Source of the DNA: Caldatribacterium sp051549785
GTDB lineage: Bacteria; Atribacterota; Atribacteria; Atribacterales; Caldatribacteriaceae
Assembly (NCBI RefSeq): GCF_051549785.1
Contig: NZ_CP189974.1
Location: 620,001-684,000, forward strand
Direction of reading: 5' to 3'
Length of the DNA: 64,000 nucleotides
Positions 39,595-48,074 of this stretch are shown one piece after another. A model generated the notes under the pieces. The model made no database searches and was not told the origin of the DNA. It saw only the letters and a list, made by a program, of their open reading frames with translations. How positions within the stretch are numbered: the first letter of the stretch is position 1; every line of letters starts with the position of its first letter. Made by a program: the position numbers and the translations under genes.

Positions 39595-40837
39595 ATCGCT
39601 CCATAACCTCTTTTGCTCGGGACACGGCATCGTCCATCGCCTGTTTGGGGGTTTTGGCCTTGGTGAGCGCTGCCTGGAGTTCCTCGCTCAGAATGAGGGA
39701 GAGCTGGGAGTACCAGGGGACCTGGGGCCGGTCGAAGATGTAGTGGATTTGTTCCTTGGCGACTTTGATGAGCTCCGGCTGCTGGGCGATGAGTTCCGGA
39801 TCGTCGTAGAGGGACTTCCAGATGGGGAGGGCATTCTGGCTGTACTTTTTCTGGACTTCTTTGCTCGCAAGGTACTGGATGTAGTCCCAGGCTTCATCGG
39901 GGTGCTGGCTTGAGGTAAGGATGCTCAACCCCATGCCACCGTTGCAGGTTGCGCTCCGCCGGCCATCAGGGAAGCCGGGAATCACGGCGATAACAGCGTC
40001 TCCAGCAATCTGGGATTCGGCAGGGTCATTGGCGAGGTTGTACATGTACGTCCAGTTGAGACCAAAGGCCGCCTGTCCGGCGGAGAACACCCGCCGCACT
40101 TCTTCGTAAAAGGATTCGATACAGGCCGGGTTGAAAAGGCCCTCGTCCATGTGCTGCACCATGAACTCCAGGGCTTCGAGGGGTTTCCCCTGGTTCATCA
40201 CGGGATTCCCCGCCTCGTCAAAGGGCGTTCCTCCCATGGCGTAGACGTACTGGAGCCACTGGATGACCACGGCTTCACCCTGCCCCCAGGCATCGATGAT
40301 GGGGTACTCGACGATGTTCTGGGCTTTCAGTTTCCTTGCAATGTCGATGACCTCGGTCCAATAGGTTGGAGGCTTGGCGCCCACGGCTTCGAGCATCCTT
40401 TTGTTGTAGAAGAAGTACTCCCAGTCGTTGAGCCAGGGCATCCCATAGAGCCGACCCTTGTAGGTCACGGCAGAGAGCACCTCGGGGAAGATGTCGGCCC
40501 GGTCTTCTTCGGAGAGCCGCTCGGTGACATCAAGAAGCCACCCCGCCTCGGCGAACTCTGCCGGCCAGATGCAGTCAAGAAGGATGACGTCATAGGTTCC
40601 GGCTCCACTTGCTGCGGCCACGACGATTTTGTCGTGGAGTTCTTCGTAGGCCACAAAAGAGAGCTTCACGTCAATATCGGGCCGCATCTTCAGGAACTCC
40701 TCGGTCATGGCCCGGATGTCACTCTCCTGGTACCCTGCCTGCTTCATGAAAAGCCCGCTGATTTCCACCTTCCCCAGGGCGCAGGCTCCGAAAAGCACTA
40801 CACCCACAAGGCAAAGCATACCGATGAGCCGTTTCAT
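39584..40837 (-). CDS. ABC sugar-binding protein 1
   Basis: A 417-residue family-1 extracellular solute-binding protein. The signal peptide is MKRLIGMLCLVGVVLFGACALG; the cysteine in GAC may be a lipidation site. Typical segments: EEFLKMRPDIDVKL, GTYDVILLDCIWPAEFAEAGWLLDVTE, GRLYGMPWLNDWEYFFYNKRMLEAVG, and GGMGLSILTSSQHPDEAWDYIQYLASKE. Trp and Tyr residues in the site fit a sugar ligand. It is followed by a perfect stem-loop and two permease genes. Confidence 0.9.
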   Translation of the reverse strand: MKRLIGMLCLVGVVLFGACALGKVEISGLFMKQAGYQESDIRAMTEEFLKMRPDIDVKLSFVAYEELHDKIVVAAASGAGTYDVILLDCIWPAEFAEAGWLLDVTERLSEEDRADIFPEVLSAVTYKGRLYGMPWLNDWEYFFYNKRMLEAVGAKPPTYWTEVIDIARKLKAQNIVEYPIIDAWGQGEAVVIQWLQYVYAMGGTPFDEAGNPVMNQGKPLEALEFMVQHMDEGLFNPACIESFYEEVRRVFSAGQAAFGLNWTYMYNLANDPAESQIAGDAVIAVIPGFPDGRRSATCNGGMGLSILTSSQHPDEAWDYIQYLASKEVQKKYSQNALPIWKSLYDDPELIAQQPELIKVAKEQIHYIFDRPQVPWYSQLSLILSEELQAALTKAKTPKQAMDDAVSRAKEVMERYAQ

Positions 40838-40850
40838 TGTTCTCCCCCCT

Positions 40851-41888
40851 TTACACCGCTACAGCGCGTCTTTCCGCTGCCGAGCGGTAGATTGCCGCAA
40901 GGACCCTCATATTCCTGAGACCTACTTCCGCACCGATTTTCGGCTTTTCCCCACCGAGAATCCACGCACTCATGGCGTCCACTTCCCGGGCATATAGGGA
41001 TTTTGGCTCAAGCTCGAGTTTCTGCCAGGAGGAAGATACCCGCTTTTGGAGGGCATCGTAGCCCTTCTCTTCTTCGAGGAAGAGGTACCACACCTCTCCT
41101 CCGGGGTCCTGGCCGATGGTGTGCTGGGCGATGATGGCCCCTTTCGTACCGTAGACTTCGAGGACGTTCCGTGCCGCTTCGTCGGGGACGTTGAAGAAGT
41201 TGTCCACAAACCCCTGCGCCCCATTCCGGAATTTGAGGAGGACGGTGCTTGTGTCCTCCACCTCGTAAGTGTGGGTGATGGTGTCGAGGAACCCGAAGAC
41301 TTCCCGGGTTTCCCCAAAGAACCACTCAAGGAGATCCACGCAGTGGCACCCCATGTCGGTCAGGGCACCACCGCCTCCGGTGGCTTTTGTCTGCCGCCAG
41401 GCTCCTGAGGCGGGAGGGTAGAAGCAGGTGAGCTGGGCCCGGGCAAAGACGGGTTGCCCCAGCTTCCCCTCGTCGATGCACTCTTTGATGCGCTCGTGGT
41501 AGACATTGTACCGCATCATGAAGGCAACACCGAACTTGAGGCGTTTCTTTTCCGCAAGCTCCAAAAGCTCTTCTGCTTCCTCAACCCGGAGGGCGAGGGG
41601 CTTTTCGCAGAGGACGTGCTTCCCCGCCTCAAGAGCTTGTTTTGCCTGGGTGTAGTGGAAAGCCACGGGAGAGGCGATGTACACGGCATCGATGTCCTCG
41701 CGAAGGAGCTCTTCCACCGTGAGGTACGCCCGGGGAATCCCGAAAGCCGCTGCCGTGGCAGAGAGAGCTTCTCTGTCCACGTCCATGAGGGCGATGATTT
41801 CGCTTTTTTCGGCAAAGCGCAAGACCTCGGGAATGGTCCGCCGCCGGGCGATACCTCCTGCGCCGATAACCCCCCATCGGACTCTCAT
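40851..41888 (-). CDS. Gfo/Idh/MocA family dehydrogenase
   Basis: A 345-residue NAD(P)-dependent sugar or inositol dehydrogenase. The Rossmann loop is WGVIGAGGIARR (residues 5-16), and HVLCEKPLAL carries the family E-K-P signature. The C-terminal domain includes ALTDMGCHCVDLLEWFFGE, with the D-x-x-x-H active-site pair in the usual place. In this operon it lies beside a DegT aminotransferase. Gfo/Idh plus DegT pairs make or break amino sugars through 3-keto intermediates (for example NtdC/NtdA in kanosamine synthesis), so a role in oxidising an imported amino sugar or polyol is plausible but inferred. Confidence 0.9.
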   Translation of the reverse strand: MRVRWGVIGAGGIARRRTIPEVLRFAEKSEIIALMDVDREALSATAAAFGIPRAYLTVEELLREDIDAVYIASPVAFHYTQAKQALEAGKHVLCEKPLALRVEEAEELLELAEKKRLKFGVAFMMRYNVYHERIKECIDEGKLGQPVFARAQLTCFYPPASGAWRQTKATGGGGALTDMGCHCVDLLEWFFGETREVFGFLDTITHTYEVEDTSTVLLKFRNGAQGFVDNFFNVPDEAARNVLEVYGTKGAIIAQHTIGQDPGGEVWYLFLEEEKGYDALQKRVSSSWQKLELEPKSLYAREVDAMSAWILGGEKPKIGAEVGLRNMRVLAAIYRSAAERRAVAV

Positions 41889-41897
41889 GGCTTCCTC

Positions 41898-43172
41898 CTA
41901 TCGCCTGAAGTACTGGTAGACCTTGTCAAAGGCGGCGATCATGAGGTCCACGTGGCGATCCTCGTACACCGGATGGCAGGGGAAACAGAACGTCCGCTCT
42001 TCGAGCCAGGCGGCATTAGGACAGTGGACCTTGTCGTACTCGACGCTTTTCGGGTCGGTGTACTCCTTAGAGCGGAAGGGGAACTTTGCCCGCCCGAAGC
42101 CATTGTGCTTCAGGAAAGCCTCTTCCCGGTACATCTGGGGCCAGAGTACCGGAGCCACAGGTACCCCCTCGGCTTCAATGGCCTGCCAGAACTCCTTGAT
42201 GGAGCAACGAATTCGCTCAGTGTCGAGGACGATGGGGAAGAGCCAGAAGGAGATGGACTTCCCCTCCTTTTTGTGCGGGGGAAGGTGGAGTACGGCTTCA
42301 TGCCCTTCGAAGTAGGAAAGGAATTTTTCCCCTATGGCAATCCGGCGGGGTTTGTTCCAGGTCTCGAAGCGCTCAAGCTCACAGAGACCAATGATGGACT
42401 GGATTTCCGTCATCCGGTAGTTGAACCCCACCCGTTCGTGGATGTAGAAGAGTTTGCGCTCGAGTTCTAAAAGCCTCAGCCGCTCTTTCACGTTGAATCC
42501 GTGGTCCCGGAAGGACTTCGCCCGCCAGAAGATGTCCTCGTCGTTCGTCACGACACATCCGCCTTCACCGCCTGTGGTGAAGTGCTTCGACTGGCAGAAG
42601 CTGAAGGCCCCAGCATGGCCGATGCTCCCCACCTTTTTCCCCTTGTACTCGCTCCCGTGGGCCTGGGCGCAGTCCTCGATGACGAAGAGATCGTAGGCTT
42701 TTGCGATGGCCATGAGCTCGTCCATGTCGCAGGGGATACCGTAGAGGTGCACCGGGAGGATGGCCCGGGTTCTCGGGGTGATTTTCCGGGCTACGTCCTC
42801 CGGGTCGAGGGTGTGGGTGTCTTTGCGGACGTCGGCAAAAACGGGAATGGCCCCTGCCTGGAGGACGCAGAACGCCGAGGCGATGAAGGAATACGAGGGG
42901 ACGATCACCTCATCCCCCGGACCGATTTCGCACGCCGCCAAGGCAGTGTGGAGGGCTGAGGTACCGTTTGTGGTGGAGACCCCGAACTTACACCCGCAGT
43001 ACGCTGCCCACCGCTCCTCAAACTCCACGCCCTTTGTCCCCGTCCAGTAGTTCACAAGCCCCGTTTCCAGGGGCTTCAGGGCTTCCTGCTTGGTTTTCTC
43101 CGAGAACGACGGCCACATGGGGAAGGGTTCCGTGTTGAGGGGCTTCCCCCCAAAAAGCGCAAGCTCTGCCAT
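41898..43172 (-). CDS. DegT/DnrJ/EryC1 family aminotransferase
   Basis: A 424-residue PLP-dependent sugar aminotransferase (fold type I). The catalytic lysine is in FSFCQSKHFTTGGEGG, the PLP-stacking/aspartate segment is VIEDCAQAHGSEYKGKKVG, and GTSALHTALAACEIGPGDEVIVPSYSF is the phosphate-binding region. It also shows YRMTEIQSIIGLCEL. Such enzymes use glutamate to aminate keto-sugars, or work in reverse. Placed with a sugar dehydrogenase and NagB-like protein among sugar importers, it is more likely catabolic than part of antibiotic or cell-wall synthesis (inference). ATG 43172 follows GAGGGGAG. Confidence 0.92.
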   Translation of the reverse strand: MAELALFGGKPLNTEPFPMWPSFSEKTKQEALKPLETGLVNYWTGTKGVEFEERWAAYCGCKFGVSTTNGTSALHTALAACEIGPGDEVIVPSYSFIASAFCVLQAGAIPVFADVRKDTHTLDPEDVARKITPRTRAILPVHLYGIPCDMDELMAIAKAYDLFVIEDCAQAHGSEYKGKKVGSIGHAGAFSFCQSKHFTTGGEGGCVVTNDEDIFWRAKSFRDHGFNVKERLRLLELERKLFYIHERVGFNYRMTEIQSIIGLCELERFETWNKPRRIAIGEKFLSYFEGHEAVLHLPPHKKEGKSISFWLFPIVLDTERIRCSIKEFWQAIEAEGVPVAPVLWPQMYREEAFLKHNGFGRAKFPFRSKEYTDPKSVEYDKVHCPNAAWLEERTFCFPCHPVYEDRHVDLMIAAFDKVYQYFRR

Positions 43173-43184
43173 ACACTCCCCTCC

Positions 43185-44108
43185 TCAAGCCATGTGAATC
43201 TCCACGTTCTCCGCCACACCTCCAAGGAGCGTGTAGTCTCCAGGAAGTGTCTGGAGAATGGATGCCGGAACCAGAGGGGTCACCGGGCCGTGGGCGGCAA
43301 GCCGGGCGATAAAGCGCTGCCAGCTCACGCCTCCTCCGATGTACCCGTCAAGCCAGAAACTCCGCCACTTCGCCTGGACAACCTGGGCCGGGCCGATGGT
43401 GGCGGCTTTCGGGGGAACCCAGGACCAGTCACCGCTAAAGGAGTGCAGGGCGTTCTGCATGATGGTCATGGGGTGGAGTTCCACAATCCGGGGACCGGCC
43501 TGCTTGAAGGCCTCAAGGTCATCTCCAAATTCAAAGCCAAGGTGGGCCTCAAAGAAGGCGATGTGCCCGCACCAGCCCACGCCTCCGTAGCAGCAGTCGG
43601 CTCCCCCGAGGTCTTCAATCATTCTGGCGTAGTCGGGGAGGACGTCTTTCGTAGGGAAATGGATGTTCTTCTCCGGAGGACGGAGTTTCGGGTCGATGCG
43701 CCCGAAGAAGTTCTCCCACATGGCCCTCTGGAAGGACCCCGGCCAGTCGAAGGGAGCGGTGTTCCCTGCTTCATCGGCGTACTCATCCATGTTGAAGGTG
43801 TGCACGTGGTCCATGGGGATCCGGAGCCTGTTGATCATCTCTGCGGCCAGGGGGTACTGGGGCACAGGACCCACGGGGAGAATGAGGACGAGCTTCTCTC
43901 CCTTTTCCCGGGCTTCCACGATCCGGGTGACGATGTCGAGGGCGAACTGGAAGTAGAAGTCGCTTTTCTCCTCGATGATGCGGATATGGAAGTCGGGATT
44001 GGGGTGTTTCGTGATTTCTTCTTTCGTGATTTTCCGCGCCCGCTCACACGCCTCCCGATCCTGAAAGGGAATGAACTTGGCCAGAGAATAGGTGAAACTC
44101 ATGAGCAT
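43185..44108 (-). CDS. Glucosamine-6-phosphate deaminase-like protein (NagB family)
   Basis: A 307-residue protein of the NagB/6-phosphogluconolactonase superfamily. It has LVLILPVGPVPQYPLAAEMI in the phosphate-loop position, HVHTFNMDEYAD for the NMDEY motif, and GGVGWCGHIAFFEAH for the catalytic GIGxxGHIAFNEP. Two positions differ: the loop before GHIAF has WC, and NEP is FEA. The latter removes the usual Asn-Glu-Pro and suggests an altered substrate or a divergent isomerase/deaminase. The HIAF histidine is kept. It also has an N-terminal extension of about 45 residues. The gene context suggests amino-sugar handling. Confidence 0.8.
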   Translation of the reverse strand: MLMSFTYSLAKFIPFQDREACERARKITKEEITKHPNPDFHIRIIEEKSDFYFQFALDIVTRIVEAREKGEKLVLILPVGPVPQYPLAAEMINRLRIPMDHVHTFNMDEYADEAGNTAPFDWPGSFQRAMWENFFGRIDPKLRPPEKNIHFPTKDVLPDYARMIEDLGGADCCYGGVGWCGHIAFFEAHLGFEFGDDLEAFKQAGPRIVELHPMTIMQNALHSFSGDWSWVPPKAATIGPAQVVQAKWRSFWLDGYIGGGVSWQRFIARLAAHGPVTPLVPASILQTLPGDYTLLGGVAENVEIHMA

Positions 44109-44118
44109 CCCTCCCTTT

Positions 44119-44943
44119 TCATCCTTTCACGGCACCGCCGGCCAGCCCGTGCACGAGTTCCCGCTCGATGAAGAAGAAGAGGACCACCACCGGGAGCAGG
44201 GCAAGGAGCGCTGCCGCCATGAGGTACTGCCACTGGACGGTCCAGCGGCCGATGAAGTTGTACAGCCCTAGGGTGAGGGGTCGCTTGTCCATGGACTGGA
44301 TGAAGGTTAAGGCGAACATGAACTCGTTCCAAGCAGTGATGAAGGTGTAGATGATGGTGGTGACCACCCCGGGCATGGCAACAGGAAGAAGCACCCGGAC
44401 GATGGCCTGGAGCCTCGTGCATCCGTCGATGAGCGCGGCTTCTTCGATTTCTTTCGGGACGTTGCGGAAGTACCCGCCAAGGAGCCATATGGAGAAGGTG
44501 AGGGTGAAGACGCTGTTTGTGAGGATGAGAGAGAGGAGGGTATTTAAAAGCCCGAGGCGTGCGATGATCTTAAAAAGCGATATGACCACGATGATGGGAG
44601 AGAACATCTGCACAACGAGAATCAGGTACATGATGAAGCTTTTCGAGCGGAAGCGCAGCCGCGCCACCGCGTACGCCGCAGGGACGCAGAAGGCCATGTT
44701 CACGAGAGTGGCTCCCAGGGCCACGATGAAGCTATTTTTGAAGTACGCCCCCATGGGGTACTTTGCCCAGATATCGCTGAAGTTCGCCCAGCGGATGGTT
44801 CGGGGAATCCAGTGGGGAGGTGTAGCGTAGACTTCCTCAAGGGGCTTTAGGGCCGTTGAGACCATGACGAAGAAGGGGAAAAGGAGCACAAGGAGGATGA
44901 AGACGATGAGGGGATACACAAGGTAGAGGTTGCGCCTTCGCAT
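44119..44943 (-). CDS. ABC sugar transporter permease 2 (MalG type)
   Basis: A 274-residue six-helix permease. The EAA loop is in PKEIEEAALIDGCTRLQAIVRVLLPVAMPGVV. It starts at ATG 44943, one base after the stop of the MalF-type gene, and AGGAGGGGGGG lies upstream. The two permeases differ enough from those at 37.8-39.6 kb to be a separate importer rather than a recent duplicate. Confidence 0.92.
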   Translation of the reverse strand: MRRRNLYLVYPLIVFILLVLLFPFFVMVSTALKPLEEVYATPPHWIPRTIRWANFSDIWAKYPMGAYFKNSFIVALGATLVNMAFCVPAAYAVARLRFRSKSFIMYLILVVQMFSPIIVVISLFKIIARLGLLNTLLSLILTNSVFTLTFSIWLLGGYFRNVPKEIEEAALIDGCTRLQAIVRVLLPVAMPGVVTTIIYTFITAWNEFMFALTFIQSMDKRPLTLGLYNFIGRWTVQWQYLMAAALLALLPVVVLFFFIERELVHGLAGGAVKG

Positions 44944-44944
44944 T

Positions 44945-45838
44945 TCAGTACACCCCCCCTCCTTTGAAGTAGCTCCGGGCATAGAGGATGCTCACGGTGA
45001 GGAGGATCACGAAAGTAATGACTGCCATGGCAGCGGCCGGTCCGAAGCGCAGGTACTGGAAAGCGTACTTGTAGATGTACGTGATGAGGATGTCGGTGGA
45101 CGTTCCCGGCCCACCGCCGGTGAGAACGTAAATGACGTTGAAGTCGTTGAAGGTCCAGAGAATCGAAAGGAGCGTGGCCACCGTGAGGACGTTGCTCAAA
45201 AGGGGTAGGGTCACGAAGCGGAATTTGGCAAAAGGCGTAGCACCGTCGACTTCGGCAGCCTCGTAGAGTTCTTGAGGAATGGCCTGAAGTCCGGCAAGGA
45301 ACACGAGCGCCATGAAGGGGATGCCGCACCAGATGTCCACCCAGAGGTTGGCGAAGAACGCCGGGCGAGGTTCGGCAAGCCAGATGGGCGGCTCATCGAA
45401 AATCCGCAGAGTCCTCAGGGTGTGGTTCAAAAGTCCAAAGTCGTTGTTATAGGTCCACTGCCAGATCATGGCGCTTATTGGAACAGAGCTTGCCCAGGGG
45501 ATGATCACAAGACCCCGGGCGACTTTCCTTCCCCGGAAATCCACGTTTAAAAGCAGGGCAATCACAAGGCCTATCCCCGTTTTCACCGCTACGGCTGAGG
45601 CGGTCCACACGCAGGATCGGACGATGATTTGCCAGAACTCGGGCCGGTCGAACATGAAGCGGAAGTTCCCAAGTCCAAAGAAGCTCACAAGGTCCCCAAG
45701 CTTGTTCACCTTGAAAAAGGACATGAGGATGACGTACACGATGGGATAGAACATGAAAAGGAAAAGAAACACGCAAGCGGGGAGGAGGAAGAAAAACGCT
45801 AGACCCGATTCTGTTCTCCAGAACTTCCCTTTCTGCAA
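44945..45838 (-). CDS. ABC sugar transporter permease 2 (MalF type)
   Basis: A 297-residue six-helix permease with the EAA loop in PQELYEAAEVDGATPFAKFRFVTLPLLSNV. The frame is open further upstream through the stem-loop, but the family start fits a TTG at 45838 (QKGKFWRTESGLAFFFLLPA), with AAAGGAGGG ten bases before it. A terminator-like hairpin separates it from the binding-protein gene. Confidence 0.9.
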   Translation of the reverse strand: MQKGKFWRTESGLAFFFLLPACVFLFLFMFYPIVYVILMSFFKVNKLGDLVSFFGLGNFRFMFDRPEFWQIIVRSCVWTASAVAVKTGIGLVIALLLNVDFRGRKVARGLVIIPWASSVPISAMIWQWTYNNDFGLLNHTLRTLRIFDEPPIWLAEPRPAFFANLWVDIWCGIPFMALVFLAGLQAIPQELYEAAEVDGATPFAKFRFVTLPLLSNVLTVATLLSILWTFNDFNVIYVLTGGGPGTSTDILITYIYKYAFQYLRFGPAAAMAVITFVILLTVSILYARSYFKGGGVY

Positions 45839-45871
45839 TCTCGCTCTCCCTCCTTTGCAGAACAAAAGAAG

Positions 45872-45903
45872 AAAACCGGGAGGGCACCCGCCCTCCCGGT
45901 TTT
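45872..45903 (-). terminator. Intra-operon terminator between binding protein 2 and MalF2
   Basis: AAAACCGGGAGGGC (45872-45885) pairs perfectly over 14 bases with GCCCTCCCGGTTTT (45890-45903) around ACCC; on the minus strand the stem ends in T-rich sequence (GGTTTTCTTCTTTTG). It is a strong Rho-independent terminator placed three bases after the binding-protein stop. Confidence 0.85.
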
Positions 45904-45906
45904 CTT

Positions 45907-47139
45907 TCACATGCCCCGCAGGGCGTCGATTTCCCGGGCAGCGTCGTTCATGGCGGTCTTCGGGTCTTTCTCGCCGAGGAAGGTGGCGACGATGTTGTCC
46001 CAGATGATATCGTTGCACTCGGGCCACTCAGGGATGAGCGGCCAGCCCTTGGCGTTCGGAATCTGCTCAATCATGACCTTGTAGACCGGTTTCTGGAAGA
46101 AGGGGTCATTGGCCAGGGATTTGGTAACTGGCGGGAAGCCCACCATCTTGTCGAACTGAATCCTCCAGGGGTCAGAGTAGAAGAAATCGAGGAATTTCCC
46201 GGCCTCTTCCTTGGCGTCTGAGGTCTTGAAGAGGACGATAGAGTCGGTCACAATGAGGGTGCTCTGGGGTTTCCCTTCAAAGTGCGGCATAGGAGCAACG
46301 TCCCATTTGAAGGTCACACCCCGCTGCTCAAGCAGTGCAGCCGTGAATCCACCGCTCAGGAAAATACCGAGGTTTCCGGCGACGAAGAGGTCCTGAACTT
46401 CATCCCGGGTGTAGGCGGTCACACCAGGCTGGGTCACCTTGTACTTGTTCACGAGGTCGTTCATGAAAGTCAGGGCACCAACACCGGCTTCGTCGTTCAC
46501 CCTGCACTTCCCGTAGCTTCCGTCAGGGAGCATCTCGAAGTAGTAACCGCCATTGCCAAAGAGGTAGTACGCGTGCTCCGTGAGTTCCACGTACTTTTTC
46601 CCCGCCATACCCACGGCGTAGAACTTCTCTTCGGGTTTGTTGATCTTCTGGGCAATGGCAAGCATCTCTTCAAAGGTCTCCGGAGCTTTGTCGATGATAT
46701 CCGAACGGTAGTACATGAGGCGCGTTCCGGCGGCAACCGGAAGCCCATAGAGCACGCCCTTCACCTTGCCTTCCATGAGGGCTGGGTCGATGTTGTTGAG
46801 GAGGTCCTTGCTCACCCATTTCTCGATGGGTTCCACAACGTCCATGTCGAGGAGCTCAAGGAGCCACCGGGTACCGATGACCGCAAGGTCTGGGGGTTCT
46901 TTCCCGGCAAGAAGGGAAATGAGCCGGTCGTGTCCGAGGTTCCAGGGAGTGGAAATGATTTCAAGGTCAACACCGGGATTCGCTTCCTCAAAGGCCTTTT
47001 CGAGGTTCAGGGCGTAATCCGGGGTGAGTCCATCGTACTCCATCCAGAGGATGCTCACTTTCTTCTGGGCTCCCGCGAAAGCCGAGAACGCCAACACCAT
47101 CACTACAACCGCCACGCAACCGATGACCCATCGCCTCAT
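45907..47139 (-). CDS. ABC sugar-binding protein 2
   Basis: A 410-residue family-1 solute-binding protein. The signal peptide is WVIGCVAVVVMVLAFSAFAGA with likely cleavage before QKKVSILW. Recognisable segments: LEKAFEEANPGVDLEII, GKEPPDLAVIGTRWLLELLDMDVVEPIE, KGVLYGLPVAAGTRLMYYRSDII, GNLGIFLSGGFTAALLEQ and EEAGKFLDFFYSDPWRIQFDKM. The ATG at 47139 follows AAGGAGGGAAGACC. Together with MalF2 and MalG2 it forms the upstream importer of the operon. Confidence 0.92.
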   Translation of the reverse strand: MRRWVIGCVAVVVMVLAFSAFAGAQKKVSILWMEYDGLTPDYALNLEKAFEEANPGVDLEIISTPWNLGHDRLISLLAGKEPPDLAVIGTRWLLELLDMDVVEPIEKWVSKDLLNNIDPALMEGKVKGVLYGLPVAAGTRLMYYRSDIIDKAPETFEEMLAIAQKINKPEEKFYAVGMAGKKYVELTEHAYYLFGNGGYYFEMLPDGSYGKCRVNDEAGVGALTFMNDLVNKYKVTQPGVTAYTRDEVQDLFVAGNLGIFLSGGFTAALLEQRGVTFKWDVAPMPHFEGKPQSTLIVTDSIVLFKTSDAKEEAGKFLDFFYSDPWRIQFDKMVGFPPVTKSLANDPFFQKPVYKVMIEQIPNAKGWPLIPEWPECNDIIWDNIVATFLGEKDPKTAMNDAAREIDALRGM

Positions 47140-47197
47140 GGTCTTCCCTCCTTCTCAAAGAATTTCTGAGTTTTTGAAGCACTTGGGTATCCTTTTT

Positions 47198-48061
47198 CTA
47201 CCCCTTCACATCACCTCCCTGGGTGAGGTTGATCAAAACGTCTAAGTTGTGGGAGAGGTTGGCAAGAAGGGCCTCGCTGCTGTAACGGTAGGGTGGGATG
47301 AATTCCGCAATGAGGTAGTCGTTGTAAGGAACGTTCCGGAGTGCTTCCATAACTTTGGGCCAGTTCACATCACCTTCGAGGGGGAGGCAGAATCCCTGGA
47401 GCGTACCAACCTCTTTTTTGAAATCCTTCACGTGGACTGTGGCGATGCGTTTCCCGAGAACCGCAATCCAGTGCTCCGGATACCCGAAAAGCACCACATT
47501 TCCGGTATCGAAATGGGCCCGCACGGAGGGGCTATTGAAGGAGTCGATGAAAGCGGCAAACTCAAGAGGGGAGAGGAAACACTCGTTCCAGACGTTTTCT
47601 AAGGCTAAGGCGACACCGGCACTCTGGGCGTAGGGAAGGACTTCGTGCAGGGACTCCCGGGCGCGTTCTATGACCTCTCCGTAAGGAACGAGTTCTGAGG
47701 CTGGGTCCCAGGGAACGTGGACGTACCCTGGGATGACGAGAACCGAAGGCACGGCAAGCTCATAGGCCAAGTCAACCAGGGCTTTGATGACGTCCTGTGC
47801 CTTCTTTCTCCGGGATGCTTCAGGCGAAGCCAGGTTGTACTTCCAGAAAAGCCCTGTAGCCAGGCTTCGAACCTCGACTTTCGTTTCCTGAGAGAGGCTG
47901 CGGATTTCCTGGAGGACCTCCCTACCCGGCTTTAAGGGGAACGTCCCTTCCTCATCTGGGCAGAGCTCAACAGCTGCAAAGCCGTACTTTGCAGCAAGGG
48001 TGAAGATATCGCGGAAGGTGGCGTTGCCAGGAAATGCCCACTGGTTGATGCCTTTTTTCAT
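47198..48061 (-). CDS. Sugar phosphate isomerase/epimerase family protein (TIM barrel)
   Basis: A 287-residue AP-endonuclease-2-type TIM barrel, the fold of xylose isomerase-like epimerases and hydroxypyruvate isomerases. It opens MKKGINQWAFPG; metal-site segments include AAVELCPDEEG, ALALENVWN, RAHFDTGNVVLFG, ATVHVKDF and YLIAEFIPP, supplying the Glu-Asp-His-Glu set. It most likely isomerises or epimerises the imported sugar or its keto form. ATG 48061 has AAAGGAGGGAGACC upstream, 13 bases after the ROK gene stop. Confidence 0.88.
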   Translation of the reverse strand: MKKGINQWAFPGNATFRDIFTLAAKYGFAAVELCPDEEGTFPLKPGREVLQEIRSLSQETKVEVRSLATGLFWKYNLASPEASRRKKAQDVIKALVDLAYELAVPSVLVIPGYVHVPWDPASELVPYGEVIERARESLHEVLPYAQSAGVALALENVWNECFLSPLEFAAFIDSFNSPSVRAHFDTGNVVLFGYPEHWIAVLGKRIATVHVKDFKKEVGTLQGFCLPLEGDVNWPKVMEALRNVPYNDYLIAEFIPPYRYSSEALLANLSHNLDVLINLTQGGDVKG

Positions 48062-48074
48062 GGTCTCCCTCCTT

